A stretch of 64,000 nt of DNA from Lactobacillus kalixensis DSM 16043 (GCF_001434335.1 NZ_AZFM01000005.1:1-64000), one strand, 5' to 3'; shown: positions 51,001 to 59,621, counted from the first letter of the stretch. Numbers and translations are program-made. Notes: a model not told the origin generated them from the sequence alone.

Positions 51001-51915
51001 TTAGGAAATTTGTTCAACCTTAATTTGTGGAAGAACAGCATCAATTTGACTCTTAACTGCAATATCCTTAGTAAATGCTGTAGCGGCACCACATGCCATT
51101 CCCATTCTAAAGCTTTCAGCAGCATCGCCAGTTTCAAAGTAAGTTCCAACAAAACCTGCGATCATTGAGTCACCTGCACCAACTGAGTTAACGGCTGTAC
51201 CAACCGCACCCTTAGCGTGGTAAACATGATCTTGAGTTAAGAGGTAGCCACCATCACCAGCCATTGAAATCATAACGTTTTGTGCACCCATGTTAAGCAA
51301 CTTTTGTGCGTATTCAAGCATAACGTCACTTGAATCAAAAGTAGTGTTAAACAAATCTGCCAATTCATGATGGTTTGGCTTAATAACTAATGGTTGGTAT
51401 TCCAAAGTATCAAGTAAAGCTTGTCCAGTAGTGTCAACTACGAATTCTGCACCAGCTTCTTTAATAGTTGGAAGAAGTGATTGATAAAAATCAGTAGGAA
51501 GACTTGGAGTAAGTGAACCACTCATTACAACGATGTCGCCCTTTTTCAAATCGTTCAAACGATCTTTGAAGGCAACGATTTCTTGATTAGTGATTTCTGG
51601 ACCAGCTGCATTGATTTCAGTTTCTTTTTCAGCGTGAATCTTAACGTTCACACGAGTATTGTCTGAAATAGTAACAAAGTCACTTTCAATTCTCTTTTGA
51701 TTCAATTGACGAACTAATTCCTTACCAGTAAAGCCGCCAACGAAGCCCCAAGCAGTATTGTCAACATTCAATTGATTAAGGATTTGAGAAACGTTGATTC
51801 CCTTACCCCCAGCTAAAAATGAATCATTATTAGTTCTGTTAACTTCTCCGCGGTTAACCTTTTCTAATTGAAGAACGTAGTCAAGCGCTGGATTAACAGT
51901 TACTGTATAAATCAT
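51001..51915 (-). CDS. fruK: 1-phosphofructokinase
   Basis: The 304-residue PfkB-family kinase begins MIYTVTVNPALDYVLQL, contains LAGGKGINVSQILNQL, and has the catalytic motif VNSVGAGDSMIAGF with the base Asp. It phosphorylates fructose-1-phosphate to fructose-1,6-bisphosphate. Its start overlaps the stop of fruR by four bases (ATGA), and fruA follows after 15 bases. The tight order fruR-fruK-fruA separates this from tagatose-6-phosphate kinases of the same family. Confidence 0.94.
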   Translation of the reverse strand: MIYTVTVNPALDYVLQLEKVNRGEVNRTNNDSFLAGGKGINVSQILNQLNVDNTAWGFVGGFTGKELVRQLNQKRIESDFVTISDNTRVNVKIHAEKETEINAAGPEITNQEIVAFKDRLNDLKKGDIVVMSGSLTPSLPTDFYQSLLPTIKEAGAEFVVDTTGQALLDTLEYQPLVIKPNHHELADLFNTTFDSSDVMLEYAQKLLNMGAQNVMISMAGDGGYLLTQDHVYHAKGAVGTAVNSVGAGDSMIAGFVGTYFETGDAAESFRMGMACGAATAFTKDIAVKSQIDAVLPQIKVEQIS

Positions 51916-52673
51916 TCCATAACCTCCTCTAGATTTATATCGGCAGGTAATGCCTTTTTTTGACTTAATTTAATCTTGTCTGTTACCACAACAACGTCAT
52001 TGGTATTAGCAAAAACGGCAAAATTTCGCTCACCAATCTTACTGCTATCAGCTAAGACATATGCACGTCTAGCTTGCTTAATTTCGGCTGCTTTAACCGC
52101 AGCTTCTTCAGGATCTGGTGTAGTTAAATTACCATTTTTTTCAATTCCATTAGCTCCAACGAAGCTAGCTGAAAAATTCATTGCTTTAATCTGATTTAAA
52201 GCTGTCTGACCAACTGCGGCGTGAGTGTCATCTTTAACTTCGCCGCCGACTAGGAAAGTCTTAATACCATGATTCAAGCTGCATAAAGCAGTTTCAACAC
52301 CATTAGTGATAATTTTAACGTTAGGAATCTCAGCGAGAAACGGAACTATTTCATAAGTAGTTGTTCCTGCGTCAATAAAGACGTTATCACCTTGTTTAAC
52401 AAAGTGTTCAGCTGCATATTTAGCAATTGCAATCTTAACCTCATGGTTCAGATTGAAGCGGACGTTTTGGGAAACATCACGCGAGAAATGCTTAACTGAC
52501 TGTGCACCACCGTGAACTCGCTTGAGAATGCCATTTTTTTCCATTTGAATCAAATCACGACGGATAGTTGATTCAGATGTGTCAGTTAAATCGCATAATT
52601 CGCTAACGCGGCACAATTCGTGTTGATTAACGTAATCTTCAATTAAACTTTGGCGTTCTTGTGTCAGCATCAT
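51912..52673 (-). CDS. fruR: DeoR-family repressor of the fructose operon
   Basis: The 253-residue regulator has an N-terminal DeoR helix-turn-helix (RVSELCDLTDTSESTIRRDL, residues about 18-40) and a C-terminal sugar-phosphate-sensing domain (NVFIDAGTTTYEIVPFL, ADSSKIGERNFAVF). It should be released from DNA by fructose-1-phosphate, by analogy with characterised FruR proteins of lactic acid bacteria. Three phased repeats upstream (52709-52775) are probable operators, so the operon is likely self-controlled. A cre-like box also lies upstream. Confidence 0.93.
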   Translation of the reverse strand: MMLTQERQSLIEDYVNQHELCRVSELCDLTDTSESTIRRDLIQMEKNGILKRVHGGAQSVKHFSRDVSQNVRFNLNHEVKIAIAKYAAEHFVKQGDNVFIDAGTTTYEIVPFLAEIPNVKIITNGVETALCSLNHGIKTFLVGGEVKDDTHAAVGQTALNQIKAMNFSASFVGANGIEKNGNLTTPDPEEAAVKAAEIKQARRAYVLADSSKIGERNFAVFANTNDVVVVTDKIKLSQKKALPADINLEEVME

Positions 52674-52692
52674 TTCTCACCTCGATAATTAT

Positions 52693-52706
52693 TGTATTCG
52701 CTTTCT
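52693..52706 (-). promoter_or_regulatory. Candidate cre site upstream of fruR
   Basis: AGAAAGCGAATACA on the minus strand fits the CcpA operator core except at its 5' end. It lies 20 bases before the start codon. Confidence 0.35.
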
Positions 52707-52708
52707 CC

Positions 52709-52775
52709 ATCAAAATCAATCATTTTTCTTCAAAAAATGTCACTTTTATTTACTTTTATTCAAAATTCGTCATTT
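52709..52775. promoter_or_regulatory. Three direct repeats, probable FruR operators
   Basis: Seventeen-base repeats start at 52709, 52729 and 52759, with consensus WTCAAAAWNNRTCAYTT on the plus strand. Spacings of 20 and 30 bases put them on the same face of the helix. They lie directly upstream of fruR, as expected for a DeoR-family operator. Confidence 0.6.
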
Positions 52776-52790
52776 ACTTGCATAAAAAAA

Positions 52791-52812
52791 GACTTTGAAC
52801 AAATCCAAAGTC
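52791..52812 (-). terminator. Terminator of the small membrane-protein pair
   Basis: GACTTTG and CAAAGTC arms with an eight-base loop, followed by seven T on the minus strand. Confidence 0.85.
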
Positions 52813-52820
52813 AATTTTTC

Positions 52821-53180
52821 TTATTTAGTTTTCAATTGTTTGATTGCTAAAACAGCTAAAACGCCAGAATATAAGAAGTAATAGATCAAAAGTGTAAATT
52901 GTGCTGGACCTTGCATCAAGTAACAAGCAGACAATAAAAAGATCAATCCTGCCACAATGCAAACTGCAACGCTGCGCATCTTAATTAACAGGTATCCTCC
53001 AAAAACGATCAAAATTGCATACAGAACTAAAGAAGCAAAGCGTACTTGAGCTATAACATCTAAAGTAAATAAGATATTGCTATCTCCCACTAGCTTGGCA
53101 AAGACCGCTAACGATAAAATCAATGAGAAAAAGCAAATCAAAGGATACAAGATTGTCTGATAAGTTTTCACTTTAATCAC
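52821..53180 (-). CDS. Small membrane protein, four helices, unknown function
   Basis: A 119-residue protein made almost wholly of four membrane helices (for example LYPLICFFSLILSLAVFAKLV and RFASLVLYAILIVFGGYLLI shortened to their cores). No catalytic motif or known family is visible. Its start directly follows the stop of the 65-aa membrane protein gene, so the two form one unit. It is bounded by a strong terminator. Confidence 0.6.
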   Translation of the reverse strand: MIKVKTYQTILYPLICFFSLILSLAVFAKLVGDSNILFTLDVIAQVRFASLVLYAILIVFGGYLLIKMRSVAVCIVAGLIFLLSACYLMQGPAQFTLLIYYFLYSGVLAVLAIKQLKTK

Positions 53181-53375
53181 CTACTCGAAAATATCTGAAA
53201 AGCTAGTCGGAATATTATTATTCTTAGCAAAATACTTCATAAAAGCGGCAGTAAAACTCATACGATCTTCTTTTTGGTATTTCAAAGTATCGCGAATTGC
53301 CAAAAAAGCGGTAATTGCGCAATCAACACCCAAAACAATCAAAAGTCCAAGCAAAATATATAAAATGTATAACAT
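53181..53375 (-). CDS. Small single-helix membrane protein, unknown function
   Basis: A protein of 64 residues with one N-terminal helix (MLYILYILLGLLIVLGVDCA) and a hydrophilic cytoplasmic tail (TLKYQKEDRMSFTAAF). I set the start at the ATG at 53375 with GGGG eight bases upstream; a GTG at 53390 is less likely. It is the first gene of a two-gene unit. The upstream region has a TTGACA and an inverted repeat over the -10, so it is probably regulated. Function unknown. Confidence 0.55.
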   Translation of the reverse strand: MLYILYILLGLLIVLGVDCAITAFLAIRDTLKYQKEDRMSFTAAFMKYFAKNNNIPTSFSDIFE

Positions 53376-53411
53376 TTTTCCATCCCCCACTAAAATAATC
53401 CATTTCGTTTC

Positions 53412-53459
53412 ACTGTATTATCTATTTAATACAGTAATATAGAATGCTATTTCTGTCAA
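53412..53459 (-). promoter_or_regulatory. Promoter with overlapping inverted repeat upstream of the small membrane-protein pair
   Basis: On the minus strand a perfect TTGACA (53459-53454) is followed after 17 bases by TACTGT (53436-53431). A perfect 8-bp inverted repeat (ACTGTATT and AATACAGT, 53412-53435, eight-base spacer) overlaps this -10 region and could be a repressor site. Confidence 0.45.
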
Positions 53460-53552
53460 ATCTTATACATCATTCTAAAAGATAATGTGGGATAAAAGTA
53501 AAAGTGATCAAATTCGGTCGCTTTTTTGACCAATTCGGTATTTTTCAACAAA

Positions 53553-53577
53553 AAAGCGGACCAATTTGGTCCGCTTT
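53553..53577 (-). terminator. Terminator of the NAD(P)-binding protein gene
   Basis: A long palindrome (AAAGCGGACCAA with its complement) followed on the minus strand by six T, starting three bases past the stop codon. Confidence 0.9.
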
Positions 53578-53579
53578 AA

Positions 53580-54215
53580 CTATTTAATGCTCTTAAGCGC
53601 CTCTTCAATTTCAGTATTACCGCCTGTCATTTCAATAACTTTTCCAACTGTGTTTGGATATTTAATAATATCAGCAAGCACTCTAGCAACATCTGGAATG
53701 GTATTTTCTTTAGAAGTAGTAATATCTAAGCTAATTTTGCCTGTTGCTGCTTTTTCAGTCAAATTAGTTGGTTGCAAAATTGTGTATTCAAGGTTAGTAG
53801 AATCCTTCAAATACGTATCAGCAAAGAACTTAGCTGCCAAATAATCTTCAAGACCTGGAATACTGTTGAACGCATCGATGTCTAAGCTGTACATTGAACT
53901 GAGCATGACGTAACGCTTAATTCCGACTTTTTCACTAGCAATCATCGTCTTAATTGCACCAAGGGCATCTGTTTGAATTAAATCTTTGCCACGTGAACCT
54001 GCAGTAAAGTAAACAATATCACTACCCTTAATTTGACTAGCAATTTCATCAATATTGGCATGTAAATCGAGTTTGTCTGCTGTAACTCCATCAAGTCTTA
54101 TTACATTTTCTGGATGACGAGCTGCCGCGACAACTTCATTTCCATCAGCAACTAAATCCTTAATAAGTTCTGTTGCTACACGACCAGAGCCACCAAATAT
54201 GAAGATCTTACTCAT
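53580..54215 (-). CDS. NAD(P)-binding SDR/NmrA-like protein
   Basis: A 211-residue atypical short-chain dehydrogenase. The Rossmann motif IFGGSGRVATELIKDL starts at residue 4, followed by VVAAARHPENV, and the later Y-x-x-x-K-like stretch is LEDYLAAKFFADTYL. The family includes NAD(P)H-binding sensors and small oxidoreductases of unknown substrate. It stands alone with its own terminator. The ATG is preceded by GGGAGGA. No substrate can be named. Confidence 0.8.
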   Translation of the reverse strand: MSKIFIFGGSGRVATELIKDLVADGNEVVAAARHPENVIRLDGVTADKLDLHANIDEIASQIKGSDIVYFTAGSRGKDLIQTDALGAIKTMIASEKVGIKRYVMLSSMYSLDIDAFNSIPGLEDYLAAKFFADTYLKDSTNLEYTILQPTNLTEKAATGKISLDITTSKENTIPDVARVLADIIKYPNTVGKVIEMTGGNTEIEEALKSIK

Positions 54216-54302
54216 GAAAAATCCTCCCTCGTATTACTAATTTAATCACACAAATATTATAGCTTACTTTTTGTCAGCGGTCTATTTTTAGAGTTAAAAA
54301 AA

Positions 54303-54320
54303 GCCTAGCTTACGCTAGAC
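54303..54320 (-). terminator. Terminator of the immunity-like gene
   Basis: A short GC-rich stem (CCTAGC with GCTAG) and seven T on the minus strand. Confidence 0.65.
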
Positions 54321-54328
54321 ATTACAAT

Positions 54329-54625
54329 CTACAAAACTTCTGTATATGGCTTTAATACGGCTTGCAATTTTTTTACACCTTCAGGAGCTTTGAATTTATT
54401 CTTAACTAAATAACCTGATAGTTCTTCATCGAGTTCTTTGGCAATTACATTTCTAGGCTCATTTTTGCTTGCACGAAATAAAGCAACTTCGACAAACTTC
54501 ATAATATCTTCGTTTCCAAGCAAATCTGGATCACTATTTACCAACTCTCGAATCTTAATCATCAACTCATTATCTTCAGGGCTGATGTCATTATGTAAGC
54601 CAACACCTTCCATTAGATTTCTCAT
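54329..54625 (-). CDS. Bacteriocin immunity-like protein (EntA_Immun type)
   Basis: A protein of 98 residues, all helical, with the pattern of class IIa-type immunity proteins: a charged N-terminal half, then ELDEELSGYLVKNKFKAPEG and VKKLQAVLKPYTEVL. Such proteins bind the mannose-PTS receptor-bacteriocin complex and protect the cell. I choose the ATG at 54625 because GGAGGG lies seven bases upstream; the upstream ATG at 54640 overlaps that site. No bacteriocin precursor or transporter is adjacent, so it is an orphan. Similarity is to a short helical pattern, so confidence is moderate. Confidence 0.65.
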   Translation of the reverse strand: MRNLMEGVGLHNDISPEDNELMIKIRELVNSDPDLLGNEDIMKFVEVALFRASKNEPRNVIAKELDEELSGYLVKNKFKAPEGVKKLQAVLKPYTEVL

Positions 54626-54678
54626 TTTTTTGCCCTCCATCTATAGTTTGATTTTAGCACAAGACAAGATTTTCGCTT

Positions 54679-57195
54679 CTACTTTTCAAAATTTTTTAGA
54701 TAATCCGCCAAATACTCAATTGTTAAACTCTTTGGCTTCTTAATTAAATCAAGTGGACGGCCTTCAGCCACAATTTGTCCACCATTTTCACCACCTCGTG
54801 GTCCTAAATCCACAAGATAATCACAATTACAAATCAGATTAAGATCATGCGTAATCGTAATCACTGTTGCGCCTTGATCTAGCAACTTTTGCATCACTTG
54901 AACTAGAACCTTCACATCAAGTGGGTGCAGGCCAATTGTCGGCTCGTCAAAAACAAACAAAGTATCATCTTGCTTATGGCTTAAATGTGTCACTAATTTC
55001 AAGCGCTGGGCTTCACCACCGGATAAAGTTGGTGTACTTTCACCCAAATGTAGATAATCTAGTCCAACCTCTTTCAGTAATTTCAATTCCTTTTCGATCT
55101 TATGCATATTTTTAAACACAGGTAGAGCTTCGTTAATGTCCAAGTTCAAAATATCCACAATTGAGTGACCATTCCACTTCACCTTTTGGATTTCTGGATT
55201 ATACCGGTCACCGTGACAAGTTGGACACGTCTGCTCCATATCTGGCAAGAACTGAATATCTAGTGTCACAATCCCCGTCCCACCACAAGTAGGGCAAGCT
55301 CCTTGCTTATTATTGTAAGAAAAGTAGCTTGACGTATAGTGCTTTTCTTTGGCTAACGGCTGCTGAGCGAATAACTTACGCAAATTGTCCATAATCGTGG
55401 TGTAAGTTGCAACCGTTGAACGAGTACTTTTACCGATTGGCGAAGCATCAACACTTACAACGTTATGCACAGGTGAATCAAATTCTTTGATCTGTTTTGG
55501 TAACTTCTTTCCTTTTGCTTCATTTTGAATTGCTGGCACCAATGAATCTAAGATCAAGCTTGTCTTTCCAGCTCCGGAAAAGCCCGTTACCGCAGTCATT
55601 TGATTGAGCGGAATACCCGCTTTTACATTGTGCAAGTTGAAATAATTATCCACCGAAAAAGTAATTTGTTGTGAATTTACTTTATCCGCAATTTTATGAG
55701 CAAACAGTTTAGCAGTGCCATTTAAGTATGGGGCAATCAAAGAATCGGTTTTCTTACTAATTTCTTCAGGCGTACCTTGATCTAAAATTTGTCCACCAGC
55801 GTCTCCAGATCCTGGTCCAATTTCGATAATTTCATCGGCTGCTTTAATGATATCCACATTATGATCCACAACTACTAAAGAATTACCCTGATCAACTAAT
55901 TTGCGCAAGACTTTGATCAAGCCGTCCACATTAGCTGGATGAAGACCTATTGAAGGCTCATCTAAAACGTACAAAACGCCAGTGGTTTCGGTTCTTAAAG
56001 TTCTAGCTAATTGAATTCGTTGAAGCTCACCTGTGGATAAGGTGTTCCCTGCCCGCTCCATAGTCAAATAATCAGGCCCAAGATCAAGTAATGGATCTAA
56101 GTTATTGCCAAATTCATTGATCAAAACCGAAGCCATTTTGTGCATATTTTTAGGTAGTTTAGTTAATGCTTCTTCAAAAAACTTAGGTAAGTTACCAAGT
56201 TGAATTTCTTGAACTTCCGCAATATTTTTACCATTGACTAATTGCTTGAGTAGCTCAGGCTTAAGCCGTGTACCATGACAAACTGGACAAGTTGAGTAAG
56301 TAAAGAATTCCGCAATCCTCTTCTGTGCACGTTCACTCTTACTGCTTTCTGCAGAGCGCAATACAGCCTGATGAGCATTTTCATATAACGCATTGAAATC
56401 ATGAAAAACGCGACCGGTACCTGATAGAAAATCCATCTTATATTTCTTTTCTGGGCCATTTAACAGGAATTCTTTTTCCTTATCAGTTAAATCTTTATAA
56501 GGTACATCAATTCTTACTCCAGCATGTTGAGCAACACTTGGCATGAAATTACGACCTGGCAAGCTCCATGAAGCAATAGCCCCTTCTTCAACCGTTAAAT
56601 TCTCATCAGCGATCAATTTATTTTCATCAAGTTGGCGCACCTTACCTGTGCCGCCACAATTTGTACAAGCTCCTCCCGAATTAAAAGCAAAATCTTCAGC
56701 ACCCGGTACAGAGAACTTCACGCCGCAGACTGGACAAACAATTTTCCCCATATCATCATCTGATCTACTCATTGCTTCTGCAATTTCAAGGCTAGGCTCT
56801 AAACGATGACCATTAGGGCACACTGGTGACCCAAGGCGAGAGAAAATTAGGCGGACTAAGTTAAATGTTTCAGTAGTTGTACCAACAGTCGCTCTTTCGT
56901 TAGGGACACTTGGACGCTGGCGTAAAGCTAAAGCTGATGGAATATGTTTAACACTTGTTACATCTGCTTGTGAACCTTGTTTAATTCGCCGACGCATGTA
57001 AGTAGAAAGTGCATCAAGATATCGACGAGACCCTTCTTCATAAAGAACTCCCATCGCCAAGGATGATTTTCCTGAGCCGGATAATCCTGAGATAGCCACA
57101 AATTTATGAAGTGGGATATTCACGTTGATGTTCTTCAAGTTGTGCACCCGTGCACCTTCGATCTCAATTTGTACTGGTAAAGCCAATTCTTTCAC
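54679..57195 (-). CDS. UvrA2-type ABC ATPase (excinuclease A paralogue)
   Basis: The 838-residue protein has two UvrA-type ATPase halves: Walker A ISGLSGSGKSSLAMGVL and VTGFSGAGKTSLILDSL, signatures STGELQRIQLAR and LSGGEAQRLKL, and two zinc-binding clusters (CPVCGVKF with CTNCGGTGK; CPTCGGTG with CPTCHGD). It is about 100 residues shorter than UvrA, and the first half passes quickly from Walker A to the RQRPSVPNERATVG segment, suggesting that the UvrB-binding domain is absent. Such UvrA2 proteins are linked to tolerance of DNA-binding drugs. There is no uvrB nearby. Confidence 0.88.
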   Translation of the reverse strand: MKELALPVQIEIEGARVHNLKNINVNIPLHKFVAISGLSGSGKSSLAMGVLYEEGSRRYLDALSTYMRRRIKQGSQADVTSVKHIPSALALRQRPSVPNERATVGTTTETFNLVRLIFSRLGSPVCPNGHRLEPSLEIAEAMSRSDDDMGKIVCPVCGVKFSVPGAEDFAFNSGGACTNCGGTGKVRQLDENKLIADENLTVEEGAIASWSLPGRNFMPSVAQHAGVRIDVPYKDLTDKEKEFLLNGPEKKYKMDFLSGTGRVFHDFNALYENAHQAVLRSAESSKSERAQKRIAEFFTYSTCPVCHGTRLKPELLKQLVNGKNIAEVQEIQLGNLPKFFEEALTKLPKNMHKMASVLINEFGNNLDPLLDLGPDYLTMERAGNTLSTGELQRIQLARTLRTETTGVLYVLDEPSIGLHPANVDGLIKVLRKLVDQGNSLVVVDHNVDIIKAADEIIEIGPGSGDAGGQILDQGTPEEISKKTDSLIAPYLNGTAKLFAHKIADKVNSQQITFSVDNYFNLHNVKAGIPLNQMTAVTGFSGAGKTSLILDSLVPAIQNEAKGKKLPKQIKEFDSPVHNVVSVDASPIGKSTRSTVATYTTIMDNLRKLFAQQPLAKEKHYTSSYFSYNNKQGACPTCGGTGIVTLDIQFLPDMEQTCPTCHGDRYNPEIQKVKWNGHSIVDILNLDINEALPVFKNMHKIEKELKLLKEVGLDYLHLGESTPTLSGGEAQRLKLVTHLSHKQDDTLFVFDEPTIGLHPLDVKVLVQVMQKLLDQGATVITITHDLNLICNCDYLVDLGPRGGENGGQIVAEGRPLDLIKKPKSLTIEYLADYLKNFEK

Positions 57196-57255
57196 TCTTT
57201 TCTAAATACTCATGTTCTAAATTCTTAATAATAGTGCTAGTTTAATATCAAAAAA

Positions 57256-57281
57256 ACGCATCTGATAACCAACAAATACGT
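57256..57281 (-). terminator. Terminator of the murE-racemase unit
   Basis: A nine-pair stem (with G-U pairs in RNA) between ACGTATTTG and CAGATGCGT on the minus strand, then seven T. It lies ten bases past the racemase stop. Confidence 0.7.
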
Positions 57282-57290
57282 CTTCATTTT

Positions 57291-58037
57291 TTAATACATA
57301 TATTTCTGACATGCGTCCTTAGGATCCATCCCATTACGAATCTTTAATGCCAATTCAATTGACACATCCGCAATAATTGATTGTGGGTCAATCACGTTAT
57401 AAGGATGATCCGGTGCCTTTTCTTGTGCCAAAGACAATTCAGTACATCCTAGCAAAATCACGTTGCAGCCATATTTATCATGCATAGTCTTCAAAATCTT
57501 GTGGTAGAGGTCATGATCGACTACACCTTTTTCCTTAATATCCGAATAGATCAATTCATTAACCATCGGCTGAATTTCCGGGCCACCAAGTTCAACTTTG
57601 CGGCCAACCTTCTCAATTTCATCTACATACAAATGATCATAAATTGACCCCTCAGTTGCAATCAAACCGATTTTTTCTTCATTAGGAAAATTATCAACAA
57701 AGTTATGCACTGCAATCCGCATCATGTGCAGAAATGGCTTGTCAGTTAGTGCTGCTAAATCATCATAGAAATAGTGCGCTGTATTACATGGCATTACCAA
57801 AAAGTCGGTTCCAAGTTTATCTTGACCTTCAACATCGTCTTTTAAATCGTAAAAGAAGTTAGGCTTAGTATGGTCCTTAATATAAGCTGTTCGATCAGGA
57901 ACCTGAGCATCGTTTACCAAAATATAATTCAAATAATCTTGATCACGCGCAATCTTTACTCGGTGGTTAATCAAGCGGACATAACTTTCAGTCGCAATCG
58001 TTCCCATCCCACCGATAATACTAAAGAAGTGCTTCAT
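57291..58037 (-). CDS. racD: Aspartate/glutamate racemase family protein
   Basis: The 248-residue protein begins FFSIIGGMGTIATESYVRLI and has both catalytic cysteines of cofactor-independent racemases, in VMPCNTAHYF and LLGCTELSLA. The length and the GGMG start fit aspartate racemase better than MurI. It lies 12 bases downstream of murE. Lactobacilli of this group carry D-Asp or D-Asn in the peptidoglycan cross-bridge, so the enzyme probably supplies D-aspartate for wall synthesis. The D-Asp ligase gene is not in this window. Confidence 0.88.
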   Translation of the reverse strand: MKHFFSIIGGMGTIATESYVRLINHRVKIARDQDYLNYILVNDAQVPDRTAYIKDHTKPNFFYDLKDDVEGQDKLGTDFLVMPCNTAHYFYDDLAALTDKPFLHMMRIAVHNFVDNFPNEEKIGLIATEGSIYDHLYVDEIEKVGRKVELGGPEIQPMVNELIYSDIKEKGVVDHDLYHKILKTMHDKYGCNVILLGCTELSLAQEKAPDHPYNVIDPQSIIADVSIELALKIRNGMDPKDACQKYMY

Positions 58038-58049
58038 TTAATTTCACCC

Positions 58050-59621
58050 TTAAGCTCTAAAATGCTTCTTGTCGCCTTCTAATTCGTTAATTACACGTTG
58101 TGCGACAACAATATCAGAAGGATATGGTGTATTAATTCCGCGAATCTTTTGGAAGGCATCAGCGCCCTTACCGCAGATTAAAACAACATCGTCCTTACCA
58201 GCCATTTCAATAGCATCATGAATAGCCTTTTCACGGTCTAATTCGATTGTTACATCACACTTAGAATGATCAATGCCACTGTCAATTTCTTCAGCGATTG
58301 ATTGTGGATCTTCAAATCCTGGATCATCAGTAGTCAAGAAGGCCTTATCAGCGTAAGCAGACAAACTTTCACTAAATCCTGGGCGGCGGGATACACCCTT
58401 ATCTCCAGGTGCTCCAACAACCACGATAATCTTAGGATTATTGAAGTTATTTTGCATAAATCTCATCAAAGCCATCATTGAAGCCTTGTTATGAGCGTAG
58501 TCAACAACAACCATGCCGTGGTTTTCAGTCATTTCAGTTTGCATTCTACCCGGAATAGTAACATGACGAATGCCCTTAGCAGCTTGATCATGGTTTTCAC
58601 CAGCAAGACCAGCACCAATAATTGCAGCAGTACCGTTGGATTCGTTGAAATCACCAATCATTTGCAAAGTATAGTCACCGTTAATTGGTAACTGCTTTGC
58701 CTTGTCGCTGGCACAGAAGAGCTTAAACTTAGTTTCTCTCATATCTGTTTCTTGAGAAGCGTATCTAAAATCAATCGGCACATCCAAGTCCGGATTTTCA
58801 AATTCTTCACTAGCAAACAAGTAAATGCTGTCTGGGTTAGTAGTTGTAGTTGCAGCAGCATAAACTTCATTAAAGTGCTTAGTTTCAGCGTTAATAATAC
58901 ACTTACGTGAGTTAACTAACAGTTGCAACTTGCAGTGTAAATAATCAGCGAAGTTAGGGTGTTCGTTAAGACCAATGTGATCTGGACTAATATTTAAGAA
59001 GAAGCCCAAATCATAAGTTAAGCCGAAGACACGGTTCTTCTTGTAAGCTTGGCTAGATACTTCCATTACCAAGTGAGTCATTCCGTTATCGACTGCAGTA
59101 CGCATATCACGGAACAAGTCTAAACTTTCTGGAGTGGTCAAGCTTGACTTGAAACTATCCTCAGGCTTAGGGCCAACAATATCGTTCACACTTGAAATAA
59201 GTGCAGTGCGCCCACCATTAATTTGATCAAGCATTCCCTTTAAGAAGTATGCAGAAGTTGTCTTACCCTTAGTACCAGTGAAGGCAACAACAAACAAATC
59301 ATCTTGTGGGAAGCGGAAGAAAGCAGCTGACAAAAGTGCCATTGCTTTTGAAACATCGCGAACAATTAAGGCGTGCATCCCTTTTCCTTCAGGATAAGGT
59401 TGTTCAGCAACATAACAAATAGCCCCATTGTTCTTAGCCATTGATAAATAAGTTGGTCTAAAGCCAGCACCTTTGCAGAAGAATAAGGTATTGGTTTGAA
59501 TGTCGCGAGAATCATAAGATACATATTCCATCTTAGTTGCGACAGCATCTTGAACTGCACTTGACTTAAGCAAATGGTGTTCTTTTAAAATTAAAATACA
59601 GGTATTTAGAGAAATACTCAT
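58050..59621 (-). CDS. murE: UDP-MurNAc-L-Ala-D-Glu ligase (MurE)
   Basis: The 523-residue Mur ligase has the ATP loop FTGTKGKTTSAYFL, the middle-domain motifs MEVSSQAYKKNRVFGL and NISPDHIGLNEH, and C-terminal VVDYAHNKASM and TDDPGFEDPQ. The last reads D-D-P-G where diaminopimelate-type MurE has D-N-P-R, so the enzyme most likely adds L-lysine, as expected for lactobacilli with Lys-D-Asp peptidoglycan. It is transcribed with the racemase gene, which fits shared use in wall-peptide assembly. Confidence 0.94.
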   Translation of the reverse strand: MSISLNTCILILKEHHLLKSSAVQDAVATKMEYVSYDSRDIQTNTLFFCKGAGFRPTYLSMAKNNGAICYVAEQPYPEGKGMHALIVRDVSKAMALLSAAFFRFPQDDLFVVAFTGTKGKTTSAYFLKGMLDQINGGRTALISSVNDIVGPKPEDSFKSSLTTPESLDLFRDMRTAVDNGMTHLVMEVSSQAYKKNRVFGLTYDLGFFLNISPDHIGLNEHPNFADYLHCKLQLLVNSRKCIINAETKHFNEVYAAATTTTNPDSIYLFASEEFENPDLDVPIDFRYASQETDMRETKFKLFCASDKAKQLPINGDYTLQMIGDFNESNGTAAIIGAGLAGENHDQAAKGIRHVTIPGRMQTEMTENHGMVVVDYAHNKASMMALMRFMQNNFNNPKIIVVVGAPGDKGVSRRPGFSESLSAYADKAFLTTDDPGFEDPQSIAEEIDSGIDHSKCDVTIELDREKAIHDAIEMAGKDDVVLICGKGADAFQKIRGINTPYPSDIVVAQRVINELEGDKKHFRA

